A stretch of 64,000 nt of DNA. Source: Archangium sp. Lineage in GTDB: Bacteria > Myxococcota > Myxococcia > Myxococcales > Myxococcaceae. The notes below the pieces were generated by a model. It saw only the letters and a list, made by a program, of their open reading frames with translations. It had not been told where the DNA came from and ran no database searches. Of the stretch, positions 16,910 to 25,261 are shown in pieces (positions within the stretch are counted from its first letter, which is position 1; the number at the start of each line of letters is the position of its first letter). The translations under genes and the position numbers were made by a program. The DNA is taken from the NCBI GenBank assembly GCA_030681645.1, contig JAUXRX010000016.1:100645-164644 (forward strand). Reading direction: 5' to 3'.

Positions 16910-18066
16910 ACACCTTCGAACCCCCTCTCCCTGCGCAGCGGGGAGAGGGCCGGGGTGAGGGGCGCAGGCACTCGGCCCCTCACCCGGCGCTGCGCGCCGA
17001 CCTTTCCCCGTTGTTCGCAGGGAGAGGTTGCCACCTCCTCGTCCTTCCGCTGCTCCTCGCGGCCTGCGCCGAGGCGACGAAGCCGGCCGTCGAGGCGCCC
17101 ACCCCCGCGCCCTCGAGCCCCTCGTCCACCACGCGCTGGGTGAAGGTGCGGCTGGCCAGCGACCTCGGCCTGCTCGACGCGCCCGCGCGCGTGCTCCCTG
17201 CCCCGCAAGGGGCCGCGGCGCTCTCGCCTCCGCTCAAGGCCCGGGTGGTGCGGGTGCGGGTGCGCCACGGCCAGCTCGTGGCCGCGGGCGAGCCGCTGCT
17301 CGACGTGCTCATGCCCGAGGCGGTGCAGGCCGCCGGCGCGCTCTCGGCGGCGAACCTGAAGGTCGAGGCGTGGGCGCGGCGTGAGGCCCAGCTCCAGGCA
17401 CTCAAGGCCGAAGGGCTGGCGCGCGCCACCGAGCTCGCCGAGGTCGAGGCGTTGCTGGCGGGGGCGCGCGCCGATGCGCAGTTCGCGCGCGCCACGCTCC
17501 GCGCGGCCGGCATCGGGGACAAGCAGGCCGACGCGCTGCTGCAGTCGGACGGCACGGTGTCGCTGCGTTCGCCCATCGCCGGGGTGGTGACCGACGTCGA
17601 CGCCCGCCTGGGCGAGGTGCGCGAGCCCACCGGTAAGCCGCTCGTCGAGGTGGCGGGCGAGAGCGAGGGCCTGGTCGAGGCGCGCATGCTCACGGAGATC
17701 GTCAGCGGCGTGCCCGCGCAGTTCATCGCGCCCGACGGCATCGTGGTGCCGCTCACGCTCGTCTCGCTCTCGCCCCGGGTGGAGACGCGCGATGGGGCGC
17801 GGCTGGCGTGGTTCAAGGCGACGTCGGGCACGCTCTTCACCGGCACCGCGGGGCGGGTGCGGTTGTTTCCGCTCGAGAGCTGGCGGGCCGTGCCCGCGCA
17901 GGCGGTGGGCGGCGACGGGGCGGGAGCGCACGTGTTCGTGCGCGTGGGCGAGAAGGCGGTGTCGACGCCGGTGAAGCTGGTCGAGCGCTCGGGCGCCGAG
18001 GCGATCGTCGAGGGCCTGGCCGTCGACGCAGAGGTCGCGGCCGACGCGGCCGAGGTGACGCGATGA
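16906..18066 (+). CDS. CzcB/CusB-type membrane fusion lipoprotein with repeat-invaded N-terminus
   Basis: 386 residues from ATG 16906 (GGGAGA eight bases upstream, ATGA overlap). The mature part is a periplasmic adaptor: barrel-sandwich ARVVRVRVRHGQLVAAGEPLL and LRSPIAGVVTDVDARLGE with a helical hairpin between, then beta-barrel domains. Residues about 6-42 are the translation of an R2 repeat (RGEGRGEG, HSAPHPALRADLSPLF), placing the lipobox Cys (LLLAAC) at residue 54. An in-frame TTG at 17011, inside the repeat, would give a normal 18-residue lipoprotein signal with Cys19. It links the RND pump to the outer-membrane channel. Whether the long leader is exported or the internal start is used is unknown. 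Confidence 0.85.
   Translation: MNTFEPPLPAQRGEGRGEGRRHSAPHPALRADLSPLFAGRGCHLLVLPLLLAACAEATKPAVEAPTPAPSSPSSTTRWVKVRLASDLGLLDAPARVLPAPQGAAALSPPLKARVVRVRVRHGQLVAAGEPLLDVLMPEAVQAAGALSAANLKVEAWARREAQLQALKAEGLARATELAEVEALLAGARADAQFARATLRAAGIGDKQADALLQSDGTVSLRSPIAGVVTDVDARLGEVREPTGKPLVEVAGESEGLVEARMLTEIVSGVPAQFIAPDGIVVPLTLVSLSPRVETRDGARLAWFKATSGTLFTGTAGRVRLFPLESWRAVPAQAVGGDGAGAHVFVRVGEKAVSTPVKLVERSGAEAIVEGLAVDAEVAADAAEVTR
16921..17030. repeat. R2 MITE-like palindromic repeat inside the adaptor gene
   Basis: Left arm CCCCTCTCCCTGCGCAGCGG then GGAGAGGGCCGGGGTGAGGG; right arm is the inverted form, CCCCTCACCCGGCGCTGCGC ... TTCGCAGGGAGAGG. It starts 15 bases after ATG 16906 and stays in frame. A close copy lies at 18077-18211. 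Confidence 0.85.
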
Positions 18067-18218
18067 GCACGCCTGTCCCCCTCTCCCTGCGAAGCGGGGA
18101 ACGGCGAACTCGCGCCTCGAGGGCGAAGAGGGTCGGGGTGAGGGGCGTACGAACTGAGCCCCTCACCCGGCGCTGCGCGCCGACCTCTCCCCGCTGTTCG
18201 CAGGGAGAGGTTTCGTGA
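18063..18218 (+). CDS. 51-aa ORF bridging adaptor and pump, made of repeat DNA
   Basis: ATG 18063 overlaps the adaptor stop (ATGA) and TGA 18216-18218 overlaps the pump start (GTGA). After about five codons (MSTPV) it is entirely R2 repeat. The likely history is that ATG 18063 was the original pump start, and that an R2 insertion shifted the frame and left this short ORF, which still couples translation of adaptor and pump. The peptide itself is Arg-rich and probably has no function. Confidence 0.45.
   Translation: MSTPVPLSLRSGERRTRASRAKRVGVRGVRTEPLTRRCAPTSPRCSQGEVS
18077..18211. repeat. R2 MITE-like palindromic repeat upstream of the RND gene
   Basis: Second R2 copy, starting 14 bases after ATG 18063 with the same CCCCCTCTCCCTGCG and ending GCAGGGAGAGG. 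Its last bases GGGAGAGG lie just upstream of GTG 18215 and can serve as its Shine-Dalgarno. It carries an extra 25-30 bases in the left half compared with the first copy. Confidence 0.85.
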
Positions 18219-21200
18219 TTCGCAAGATCGCCGAGTTCTCCGTCGATCACCGTGGCGCGGTGGTGGCCCTCACCTTTGCGCTCGCGGCCATCGCCCTGGG
18301 CATCGGGCTGCGCCTGCGGCTCGACGCGCTGCCCGACCTCACCAACAACCAGGTGCTGGTGCTCACCCGCGCGCCCGGCCTCACGCCCGAAGAGACCGAG
18401 CGCATCGTCACCCGGCCCATCGAGGTGGCGCTGGGCGGCGTGCCCGGAATTCTCGAGCACCGCAGCCTCTCGCGGTACGGCATCTCGTCGGTCACCGTCA
18501 TCTTCGAAGACGACGTGTCCCCCTGGCTGGCGCGGCAGATGGTGTCCGAGCGGCTGCTGGGGGTGGACCTGCCGCAGGGCATCGATCGCCCCGAGCTGGG
18601 GCCGCTCACCGGCGGCCTGGGGGAGATCTTCCACGTCACCCTCTCTTCCTCGCGCCGCACTCCGGCCGAGCTGCTCGAGCTCGCCACCTTCCGCGTGGCG
18701 CCCCTGCTCAAGGCGGTGCCCGGCATCGTCGAGGTGAACTCCTGGGGCGGAGCGCAGCGCACCCTCGACGTGGTGGCTGATTCTTCGCGCCTCGCCGGCC
18801 GCAACATGACGCTCGACGACCTCAAGGTGGCGCTCGAGGACGCCAGCGGCGCGGTGGCCGCGGGCGCCCTGCCGCGGGGCGAAGGCCAGGTGCTGCTGCG
18901 CGGGCTGGCCCGCCCAGTGACGCCGGGCGAGCTGGGCACCGCGGTGGTGAACGGCAACTCGGTGCGCGCGGCCGACGTGGCCGAGGTGCGCGAAGGCACC
19001 ATGGCCCGCCTGGGCGCGGCCACCGCGAACGGCCGGGGCGAGACGCTGTACCTGATGGCGCAGATGCTCCGCGACGCGAACGCGCTCGAGGTGATGGGCC
19101 GCATTCACAAGGCGATGCCCGAGGTGCGGGCGCTGCTGCCCGACGACGTGCGCCTCGACGTGGTCTACGACCGCAGCGAGCTGGTGGGCGGCACCCTCAA
19201 GACGGTGGCGAAGAACCTGGTCGAGGGCGCGCTGCTGGTGATCGCGGTGCTGCTGCTCTTCCTGGGGAGCTGGCGCGCGGGCCTGCTGGTGGCCAGCGTC
19301 ATTCCCCTCTCGATGTGTTTCGCCACCGCGGCGATGACCCTCTTCGGCATTCCCGGGAACCTGATGAGCCTGGGCGCGCTCGACTTCGGCCTGCTCGTCG
19401 ACGGCGCCATCGTGCTGGTCGAGGGCATCTTCCATCACCTCCACGAGCGCAGAGACCTCACCCCGCGCGAGCTGCGCTCGCAGGTGCGCGAGCTGTCGGG
19501 CAAGAACGCGCGGCCGGTGTTCTTCTCGGTGCTGGTCATTCTGCTCGTGTACGTGCCGGTGCTCTCGCTCACCGGCGTCGACGGGAAGCTGTTCAGGCCG
19601 ATGGTGCTGATGGTGGTCTTCGCCCTCACCGCGGCGCTGCTGCTCTCGGTCACGTACGTGCCGGCGATGGCGAGCCTGGTGCTGCGGGTCAAAGACATCC
19701 CCCACGAGGACCCGCTGCCGGTGCGCTTCGTCGAGTGGCTCTACCCGAAGCTGCTGCAGCCGGGGCTCTCTCGGCGGCCCTTCGTGGCGCTGGGCGCGGT
19801 GGCGCTGCTCGGGGTGGGCGCCCTCGTGCTGCACACCCGCGGCGTCGAGTTCACCCCGCAGCTCGACGAAGGAGACCTGGTGGTGCAGACCACCAGGGCC
19901 GCCGACATCTCGCTCGAGGCGTCGGTGGCCCAGGCCCTGGCGATGGAAAAGGTGCTGCTCGAGCACTTCCCCGGCGAGGTGAAGCAGGTCATCTCGCGCA
20001 TCGGCAGCCCCGCGGTGGCCACCGACATCATGGGCCTCGAGCAGGCCGACGTCTTCGTGCTGCTCAGCCCGCGCGAGCAGTGGCGCAACGGGTGGACGCG
20101 CGAGCAGCTGGTGGCCCAGATGCAGCAGACGCTGGAGAAGTTCGCGCCCGGCGGCGAGCCCGCCTTCACCCAGCCCATTCAGATGCGCTTCAACGAGCTG
20201 CTCGGCGGCGCGGTCACCGACGTCGCGGTGAGCATCTACGGAGAGGACCTCACCGAGCTGCGCACCCACGCCGACGCGCTGGCCGCGCTGGTGACGAAGG
20301 TGCCCGGCGCGCAGGACGTGCGCGTGCTGGCCCCGCCCGGAGTTCCGCTCACCACGGTGCGGCCGCGGCCGGTCGACTCGGCGCAGGTCGGCTTCTCGGC
20401 CCGCGAGGTTCTGGAAGCGGTGCAGGCCGCGCGCGTGGGGCTCGACGTGGGCGTCACGTACGACGGCCAGGTGAAGGTGCCGCTGCGGCTGCGCCTCGAT
20501 GGCGCGCGCGACGCGTGGGGGTTGCCTCACCTGCCCATGCCGGTCCCCACGGGCGGGGTGGTGCCGCTCTCGCGGGTGGCCACCATCGACACGGTGGAAG
20601 CGCCGGGCCTGGTCAACAGGCGCAACGGCGAGCGCCGCCTGGTGGTGGGCTTCAACGTGCGCGGCGCCGACCTGGGCAGCGTGGTGGTCGAGGCCCAGCA
20701 GCGCACCCGGGAAAAGCTCGCGCTGCCCCGCGGTTATCGCCTCGAGTGGGGCGGGCAATACGAGACCTTGACCGAAGCGTCGCGCAGGCTTTCGCTGGTC
20801 GTGCCTGGTGTCCTCATCCTCATCCTCGTCGTGCTCGCCATGACCTTCTCTTCGCTGCGGCCAGCGTTGATCATCCTCGCGTTGGTGCCCTTCGCCAGCG
20901 TGGGCGGGGTCGTCTCGCTCTGGCTGCGCGACATGCCCATCTCGCTGCCCTCGACCATCGGCTTCATCGCGTTGTCGGGGCTCGCGGTGATGTGCGGGGT
21001 GGTGTGGGTGACGCAGGTGCTCGAGCTGGAGGCAGAAGGCGCTGCGCCGGACGTCGCGGCGCGCGAGGCGTCGCTGCTGCGCGTCAGACCCATCCTGGTG
21101 ATGTCGTTGGTGGCGGCGCTCGGCTTCGTGCCCATGGTGCTGGCGACCGGCGTGGGCGCCGAGGTGCAGCGCCCGCTGGCGACGGTGGTGGTGGGCGGGC

Positions 21201-21280
21201 TGCTCTCGGCCACCTTCACCACCCTGGTGGTGTTGCCCGCGCTCTACCCGTGGACGCGCCGGCGCAAGAGGGCTCCATGA
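18215..21280 (+). CDS. CzcA/CusA-type heavy-metal RND efflux pump
   Basis: 1021 residues, typical RND length. DALPDLTNNQVLV near the N-terminus and two repeats of six TM helices with large periplasmic loops are as in the HME subgroup. In TM4 the proton-relay and metal-RND signature is present: D390, D396 and E403 in LDFGLLVDGAIVLVEG, with the same spacing as CzcA. It exports divalent (Co/Zn/Cd-type) or monovalent (Cu/Ag-type) cations from periplasm or cytoplasm using the proton gradient; the cation cannot be decided by eye. GTG 18215 is chosen as start because the conserved N-terminal helix begins here. Confidence 0.9.
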   Translation: MIRKIAEFSVDHRGAVVALTFALAAIALGIGLRLRLDALPDLTNNQVLVLTRAPGLTPEETERIVTRPIEVALGGVPGILEHRSLSRYGISSVTVIFEDDVSPWLARQMVSERLLGVDLPQGIDRPELGPLTGGLGEIFHVTLSSSRRTPAELLELATFRVAPLLKAVPGIVEVNSWGGAQRTLDVVADSSRLAGRNMTLDDLKVALEDASGAVAAGALPRGEGQVLLRGLARPVTPGELGTAVVNGNSVRAADVAEVREGTMARLGAATANGRGETLYLMAQMLRDANALEVMGRIHKAMPEVRALLPDDVRLDVVYDRSELVGGTLKTVAKNLVEGALLVIAVLLLFLGSWRAGLLVASVIPLSMCFATAAMTLFGIPGNLMSLGALDFGLLVDGAIVLVEGIFHHLHERRDLTPRELRSQVRELSGKNARPVFFSVLVILLVYVPVLSLTGVDGKLFRPMVLMVVFALTAALLLSVTYVPAMASLVLRVKDIPHEDPLPVRFVEWLYPKLLQPGLSRRPFVALGAVALLGVGALVLHTRGVEFTPQLDEGDLVVQTTRAADISLEASVAQALAMEKVLLEHFPGEVKQVISRIGSPAVATDIMGLEQADVFVLLSPREQWRNGWTREQLVAQMQQTLEKFAPGGEPAFTQPIQMRFNELLGGAVTDVAVSIYGEDLTELRTHADALAALVTKVPGAQDVRVLAPPGVPLTTVRPRPVDSAQVGFSAREVLEAVQAARVGLDVGVTYDGQVKVPLRLRLDGARDAWGLPHLPMPVPTGGVVPLSRVATIDTVEAPGLVNRRNGERRLVVGFNVRGADLGSVVVEAQQRTREKLALPRGYRLEWGGQYETLTEASRRLSLVVPGVLILILVVLAMTFSSLRPALIILALVPFASVGGVVSLWLRDMPISLPSTIGFIALSGLAVMCGVVWVTQVLELEAEGAAPDVAAREASLLRVRPILVMSLVAALGFVPMVLATGVGAEVQRPLATVVVGGLLSATFTTLVVLPALYPWTRRRKRAP

Positions 21281-21287
21281 TCTGGGT

Positions 21288-21581
21288 CGCTCTGCTCTCG
21301 CGCAGCGTTCCGCTGCTGCCGGCTTCGCTCCTGTCTCGCGCAGCGTTCCGCTGCTGCCGGCTTCGCTCCTGTCTCGCGCAGCGTTCCGCTGCTGGCGGCG
21401 CCGCTCCATCTTTCTGGGTCGCTCTGCCTCGGCCAGACGTCCGCTTCGCTCCCGTCTGTCTCGCGCAGCGTTCCGCTGCTGGCGGCGCCGCTCCATCTTT
21501 CTGGGTCGCTCTACCTCGGCCAGACGTCCGCTTCGCTCCCGTCTGTCTCGCGCAGCGTTCCGCTGCTGGCGGCGCCGCTCC
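21288..21581. repeat. R3 repeat array, five copies, ending at a start codon
   Basis: Five copies of TCTCGCGCAGCGTTCCGCTG. The first two are followed by CTGCCGGCTTCGCTCC, the last three by CTGGCGGCGCCGCTCC. A longer unit of about 88 bases (CATCTTTCTGGGTCGCTC, CCTCGGCCAGACGTCCGCTT, CGCTCCCGTCTG plus the core) is tandemly repeated at the right end. The array fills the whole gap between pump and response regulator and ends at the regulator's ATG. Confidence 0.9.
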
Positions 21582-22259
21582 ATGAAACTGCTCCTGGTGG
21601 AGGACGAGCCGAAGATGGCGCGCATGCTCCAACGTGGGCTCGCGGAAGAGGGCCACTCGGTCGACGCCTGCGCCACCGGTGAAGAAGCGTACGCGCGCGC
21701 CACCGACGTTGCCTACGACGTGGTGCTGCTCGACTGGTCGCTGCCCGACACCGACGGCATCACCCTGCTCAAGCGGTGGCGTGACGCGGGGCTCTCCACG
21801 CCGGTGATGATGCTCACCGCGCGCGGCTCGACGGGCGAGAAGGTGACGGGGCTCAAGGCCGGCGCCGACGACTACCTGGTCAAGCCGTTCGACTTCGAAG
21901 AGCTGCTCGCGCGCCTCACCGCGCTCTCGCGGCGCGGCACCGCGGCGCACGGCGCGCCGAAGTTCAAGAGCGTCGAGCTCGACACCCGCCGCCGGCTCTT
22001 TCGCCGCGCCGACAAGGAAGCCGAGCTCACCGCGCGCGAGTTCACCCTGGCGCAGGAGTTCTTCGCCCACCCCAACGACGTGCTCTCGCGCACGCGGCTG
22101 CTCTCGGCGGTGTGGGGCACCGACTTCGAGGGAAACCCGAACGTGGTCGACGTGTACGTGGGCTACCTGCGCGCCAAGCTCGAGGGCGTGGGCGCGATCG
22201 ACGTGGAGCTCTGCGCCGTGCGCGGCATCGGCTACCGCCTCACGGGCCGCGAGCCGTGA
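21582..22259 (+). CDS. OmpR/PhoB-family response regulator
   Basis: 225 residues. Receiver domain: acidic pair E7/D8, phospho-acceptor D51 (VLLDWSLPD), T79 and K101 (KPFDF). C-terminal winged helix (about 130-222; ELTAREFTLAQEFF, VDVYVGYLRAKL, VRGIGYRL). With the kinase that follows (GTGA overlap) it probably senses envelope metal and controls the efflux operon upstream, as CzcRS/CusRS do. The start codon abuts R3 repeats and has no clear Shine-Dalgarno, so translation may depend on the upstream array or the transcript may be processed. Confidence 0.92.
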   Translation: MKLLLVEDEPKMARMLQRGLAEEGHSVDACATGEEAYARATDVAYDVVLLDWSLPDTDGITLLKRWRDAGLSTPVMMLTARGSTGEKVTGLKAGADDYLVKPFDFEELLARLTALSRRGTAAHGAPKFKSVELDTRRRLFRRADKEAELTAREFTLAQEFFAHPNDVLSRTRLLSAVWGTDFEGNPNVVDVYVGYLRAKLEGVGAIDVELCAVRGIGYRLTGREP

Positions 22260-23635
22260 AGCTCTCGCGGCGGCTGTGGTTGCTGGGGGCTGCGCTGCCG
22301 GTGGTGGTGCTGGCCGCGGTGCTCGGCATCGCAGACCGGCTGTACCACCTGTCGCTCGAGCAGGCGCTCGACCAGGCCCTGCTCAGCCAGGCCGCCGTGG
22401 AGAGCGTCAGCCTCTTCGATGGGCCGAACAACGAGCCACACCTGCACATGGCCACCTCGCCGTTGACCGAGAGCGTGCGGCCCTTCGCGCCCGAGGGCAC
22501 GCTGTTCGGTCCCGAGGGTGAGGAGGTGACGCGGTACCCGCCTCCGAAGGTCGCCGGGGTGAAGGAGCGGCTGCTGCCGAAGGCCGGCGTGCACCTGCCG
22601 GAGTTCGAGACGCGCGAGGTCGACGGCGAGCCCCGGCGCGAGCTGGTGGTGACCGTGAGCGCGCCGGGTGGGGGGCTCCACGCGCTGCGCCTGTCGGCCT
22701 CGATGGCGCAGCTCGATCGCTCGGTGTCGGCCTTTCACCAGGTGGCGATCGGCACCACGCTGCTGTCCGCGCTGGTGCTGGTGGCGGTGCAGCTCGCGCA
22801 AGGGCGGCGCCTGCGCGCGAGGCTCAGGGAGCTGCAGGAGCACCTCGAGCAGGTGAAGCGTGGCCAGCTCGACCAGGTGCTGCCGCCGGAGACCGAGGGA
22901 GACGAGATCGCCGACCTCCGCCTGGTGCTCGCGGGGGCCACGAAGGAGCTGCAGCACGCGCACGCGGCCTGGGAACGGTTGCTCGCCGACGCGGCCCACG
23001 AGCTGCGCACGCCGCTCACCCTGATGCGCACCAGCCTCGATCTCGCCTTGCGGCGCGAGCGGAGCGCCGAAGAGCTCAAGGAAGCGCTGCGCGACGCGCG
23101 GCAGGAGGTCGATCGCCTCGCGGTGCTGGCGACGCGGCTGCTGGACACGGTGTCGGTGGGGAAGGGCGAACACGCTCCCAGCGAACTCGCCGCGCTCACG
23201 AAGGAAGCCATCGCGGCGGCGAAGGCCGAAGCCGAGAGCCGCGGCGTCGTCATCAGGCTCTCCGCGCCACAGACCGCGCAGGCCAGCGTCGATGCGGGCG
23301 GCGTGCGACAGGCGATCGACAACCTGCTCAGCAACGCCATCCACTTCGCGCCGGTGGGCAGCGAGGTGACGGTGACGCTCGAGCAGAAGGGTGGAGGCTG
23401 GACGCTCTCGGTCGCCGATGGGGGCCCTGGCATTCCACCAGCGGAGCGCGAGGCGGTGTTCGAGCCGTTCCATCGCGCGACGGGCGAGCGCCGCGGGGCG
23501 GGGCTGGGGCTGACCATCGTGCGCGAGGTGGCGCGCCAGCACGGGGGCCGGGCGTACGTCGCCGACTCTCCGCGCGGCACCACGGTGGTGATCGAGTTGT
23601 CTCCGAGCGGAGTCGAAGGACGAGGGACGGGTTGA
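22256..23635 (+). CDS. sensor histidine kinase (CzcS/CusS-like)
   Basis: 459 residues from GTG 22256, overlapping the regulator's stop. Two membrane helices (about 8-26 and 163-182) enclose a periplasmic sensor region containing PHLHMATSPL, where His/Met could bind metal. HAMP-like linker, then HisKA with H248 (AAHELRTPLT) and an HATPase with NLLSNAIHFA, ADGGPGIPP and GAGLGLTIVREV. The C-terminal residues SGVEGRGTG are encoded by an R1 repeat that reaches into the gene. It would autophosphorylate and pass phosphate to D51 of the 21582 regulator. Confidence 0.9.
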   Translation: MKLSRRLWLLGAALPVVVLAAVLGIADRLYHLSLEQALDQALLSQAAVESVSLFDGPNNEPHLHMATSPLTESVRPFAPEGTLFGPEGEEVTRYPPPKVAGVKERLLPKAGVHLPEFETREVDGEPRRELVVTVSAPGGGLHALRLSASMAQLDRSVSAFHQVAIGTTLLSALVLVAVQLAQGRRLRARLRELQEHLEQVKRGQLDQVLPPETEGDEIADLRLVLAGATKELQHAHAAWERLLADAAHELRTPLTLMRTSLDLALRRERSAEELKEALRDARQEVDRLAVLATRLLDTVSVGKGEHAPSELAALTKEAIAAAKAEAESRGVVIRLSAPQTAQASVDAGGVRQAIDNLLSNAIHFAPVGSEVTVTLEQKGGGWTLSVADGGPGIPPAEREAVFEPFHRATGERRGAGLGLTIVREVARQHGGRAYVADSPRGTTVVIELSPSGVEGRGTG

Positions 23636-23668
23636 CGGTGACCCCTCGACTTCGCTCGGGGTGAACGG
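23599..23668. repeat. R1 REP-type inverted pair overlapping a gene end
   Basis: Inverted half TGTCTCCGAGCGGAGTCGAA then direct half CCCCTCGACTTCGCTCGGGG plus TGAACGG, so the pair can fold as a stem-loop after the kinase gene and act as a terminator. The left half encodes the kinase C-terminus. Confidence 0.8.
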
Positions 23669-23696
23669 TTTGCGGCCAGGGTGCTACACGGTCCAC

Positions 23697-24419
23697 GTGG
23701 TCTCCCCGGCCGAAGTCGAAGCAAAGCTCCAGTCGATGTTCATCGACGCCCCGGGCACCACCCTGCGCCGCGAAGACCTGAAGAAGGCGGTCGAGGTGGC
23801 CGCGCTGCTCAACGAGCTCGAGCGCGCCGGCCGCGGCACCCTGGTCGACGTCGCCGCGGGCAAGGCCTACCTCGGGCTGCTGGCGGTGGAGTTCCTCGGC
23901 TTCGAGCACCTGGTGGTCATCGAGCGTGACGAGCGGCGCCTGGCCGACGTGCGCCACGCCATGGGCCACCTCACCCGCCCGGCGAAGATCGAGCTGAAGC
24001 GGGGCGACGTGAACGATCGCTCGCTCTGGCCCGAGTGCCCCGCCGTGGTGACCGCGCTGCACGCCTGCGGCCCGGCGTCTGACGCGGTGATCGACGCGGC
24101 GCTCGCGAGCGAGACGAAGTGGCTCCTGCTGGTGCCCTGTTGTTACGGCGCGACGATTCCCAGCTGGCCGCTCGCCGAGGCACAGGCCGAGAAGCTCGGC
24201 GTGCCGCGCCACGCCGAGGCGCACAAGCGCTTCCTCCAGTCGATCGTCGACGCCGAGCGCATCTTGAGGCTCGAGGCCGCGGGCTGGGAGACCACCGCGG
24301 TGCCCTTCGTCGCGCCGCACGTCACGCCGCACAACCTGCTCTTGCGGGCGCGGCGCCTCAAGGAACCCACCCGCATGGACGACGCAGCGCGAAGACGCGC
24401 GAGGTTGCTCGACGCATGA
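23697..24419 (+). CDS. SAM-dependent methyltransferase (Methyltransf_32-like)
   Basis: 240 residues from GTG 23697; earlier in-frame codons belong to the R1 repeat. The SAM-binding motif VDVAAGKAYLGLLAVEFL and the later VTALHACGPASD and LVPCCYGA match the PF13679 pattern (DxGxGKGyL, HACG, PCCY) shared with METTL25- and RRNAD1-like proteins. The target is unknown; RNA is one possibility from the family. It overlaps the next gene's start (ATGA), an AlkB-like oxygenase, so a methylate/demethylate pairing is conceivable. Confidence 0.75.
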   Translation: MVSPAEVEAKLQSMFIDAPGTTLRREDLKKAVEVAALLNELERAGRGTLVDVAAGKAYLGLLAVEFLGFEHLVVIERDERRLADVRHAMGHLTRPAKIELKRGDVNDRSLWPECPAVVTALHACGPASDAVIDAALASETKWLLLVPCCYGATIPSWPLAEAQAEKLGVPRHAEAHKRFLQSIVDAERILRLEAAGWETTAVPFVAPHVTPHNLLLRARRLKEPTRMDDAARRRARLLDA

Positions 24420-25261
24420 GCGCACCACTCACAGGGCTCGAGGCGATGGAGGTGCCCGGCTTCTCGTACCTCCCCGGCTTCATCACCGAGGCGGAAGGCG
24501 CGGCGCTGCTGCAGTACTTCGGCTCGCTCAAGCCGCTGTGGGAATCGCGCTACGTGGGCGAGGAGGCGAAGCGGGAAGGGCAGGGCTCGCGGCGCCTCAC
24601 CCGGCCCGTCTACTGGCTGGGCGCCTGGCAGTTCGCCTGCCTCGGCTACTACTCGTTGCCCAATCACCAACACGAGAAGTGCCTGCGGGCCGAGCCGATC
24701 CCCGAGGTGATGCAGAGCATCCTGCGCCGCCTCGCCCCGAAGCTGGCCGGCCACCAGGACGCGTCGGAGCAGGGCCAGGCGCCCAACACCTGTCTCATCA
24801 ACTACTACGGCACCGAGCTCACCCGCGATCGCACGGGCCGCATGCAGCCGGTCGACTACGCGCGGCTGCGCATGCACCGCGACGGCGAGCCCGGGCCGGT
24901 GGTGATGTTCTCCATCGGCCGCCCTGCGCTGTTCGAGTTCGTCGACGGCGCGACCCCGAAGGACCCCGAGCTGGCGTTGTGGCTGCAGGACCGCTCGGTG
25001 GTGCTCTTCAGCGGCCCCCACTTCAAGGACCACCTGTACCACCGGGTGACGCGGGTGCTGCACGGCGACACCCCGGCGATGCCCAGGGTGCTCGAGGGCT
25101 TCAAGCTGATGCGGGTGAGCGTGTCGTTCCGCTCGGTGCCCGAGGCGCACATCAAGGCGCTGCGCGAGTTCAGCGCGCCCGCGCAGGCGCAGGTGCGGGG
25201 CTACGTGGAGCAGCTGGCCGAGTCGTCCGCGCACTTCCGCGCGGAGCTCGAGCCTCGTTGA
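24416..25261 (+). CDS. AlkB-like 2-oxoglutarate/Fe(II) dioxygenase
   Basis: 281 residues. The metal-binding facial triad is visible: H154-x-D156 in RMHRDGE and a distal His at 206 or 209 (DHLYHRV), with a following RVSVSFR that supplies the 2-oxoglutarate-binding Arg. NTCLINYYGTE upstream matches the NxYxxG-type loop of AlkB relatives. It would use O2 and 2-oxoglutarate to hydroxylate or demethylate a nucleic acid base or protein. Translationally coupled to the methyltransferase upstream. Confidence 0.8.
   Translation: MSAPLTGLEAMEVPGFSYLPGFITEAEGAALLQYFGSLKPLWESRYVGEEAKREGQGSRRLTRPVYWLGAWQFACLGYYSLPNHQHEKCLRAEPIPEVMQSILRRLAPKLAGHQDASEQGQAPNTCLINYYGTELTRDRTGRMQPVDYARLRMHRDGEPGPVVMFSIGRPALFEFVDGATPKDPELALWLQDRSVVLFSGPHFKDHLYHRVTRVLHGDTPAMPRVLEGFKLMRVSVSFRSVPEAHIKALREFSAPAQAQVRGYVEQLAESSAHFRAELEPR

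Noticed and set aside
15958..17931. Long minus-strand frame over the efflux genes
   Set aside because: Low-complexity Arg/His/Ser composition, antisense to TolC and adaptor genes.
17837..21703. 1288-residue minus-strand open frame opposite the RND pump
   Set aside because: It is Arg/His-rich without motifs and lies antisense to a clear RND pump; a shadow of high-GC codon use.
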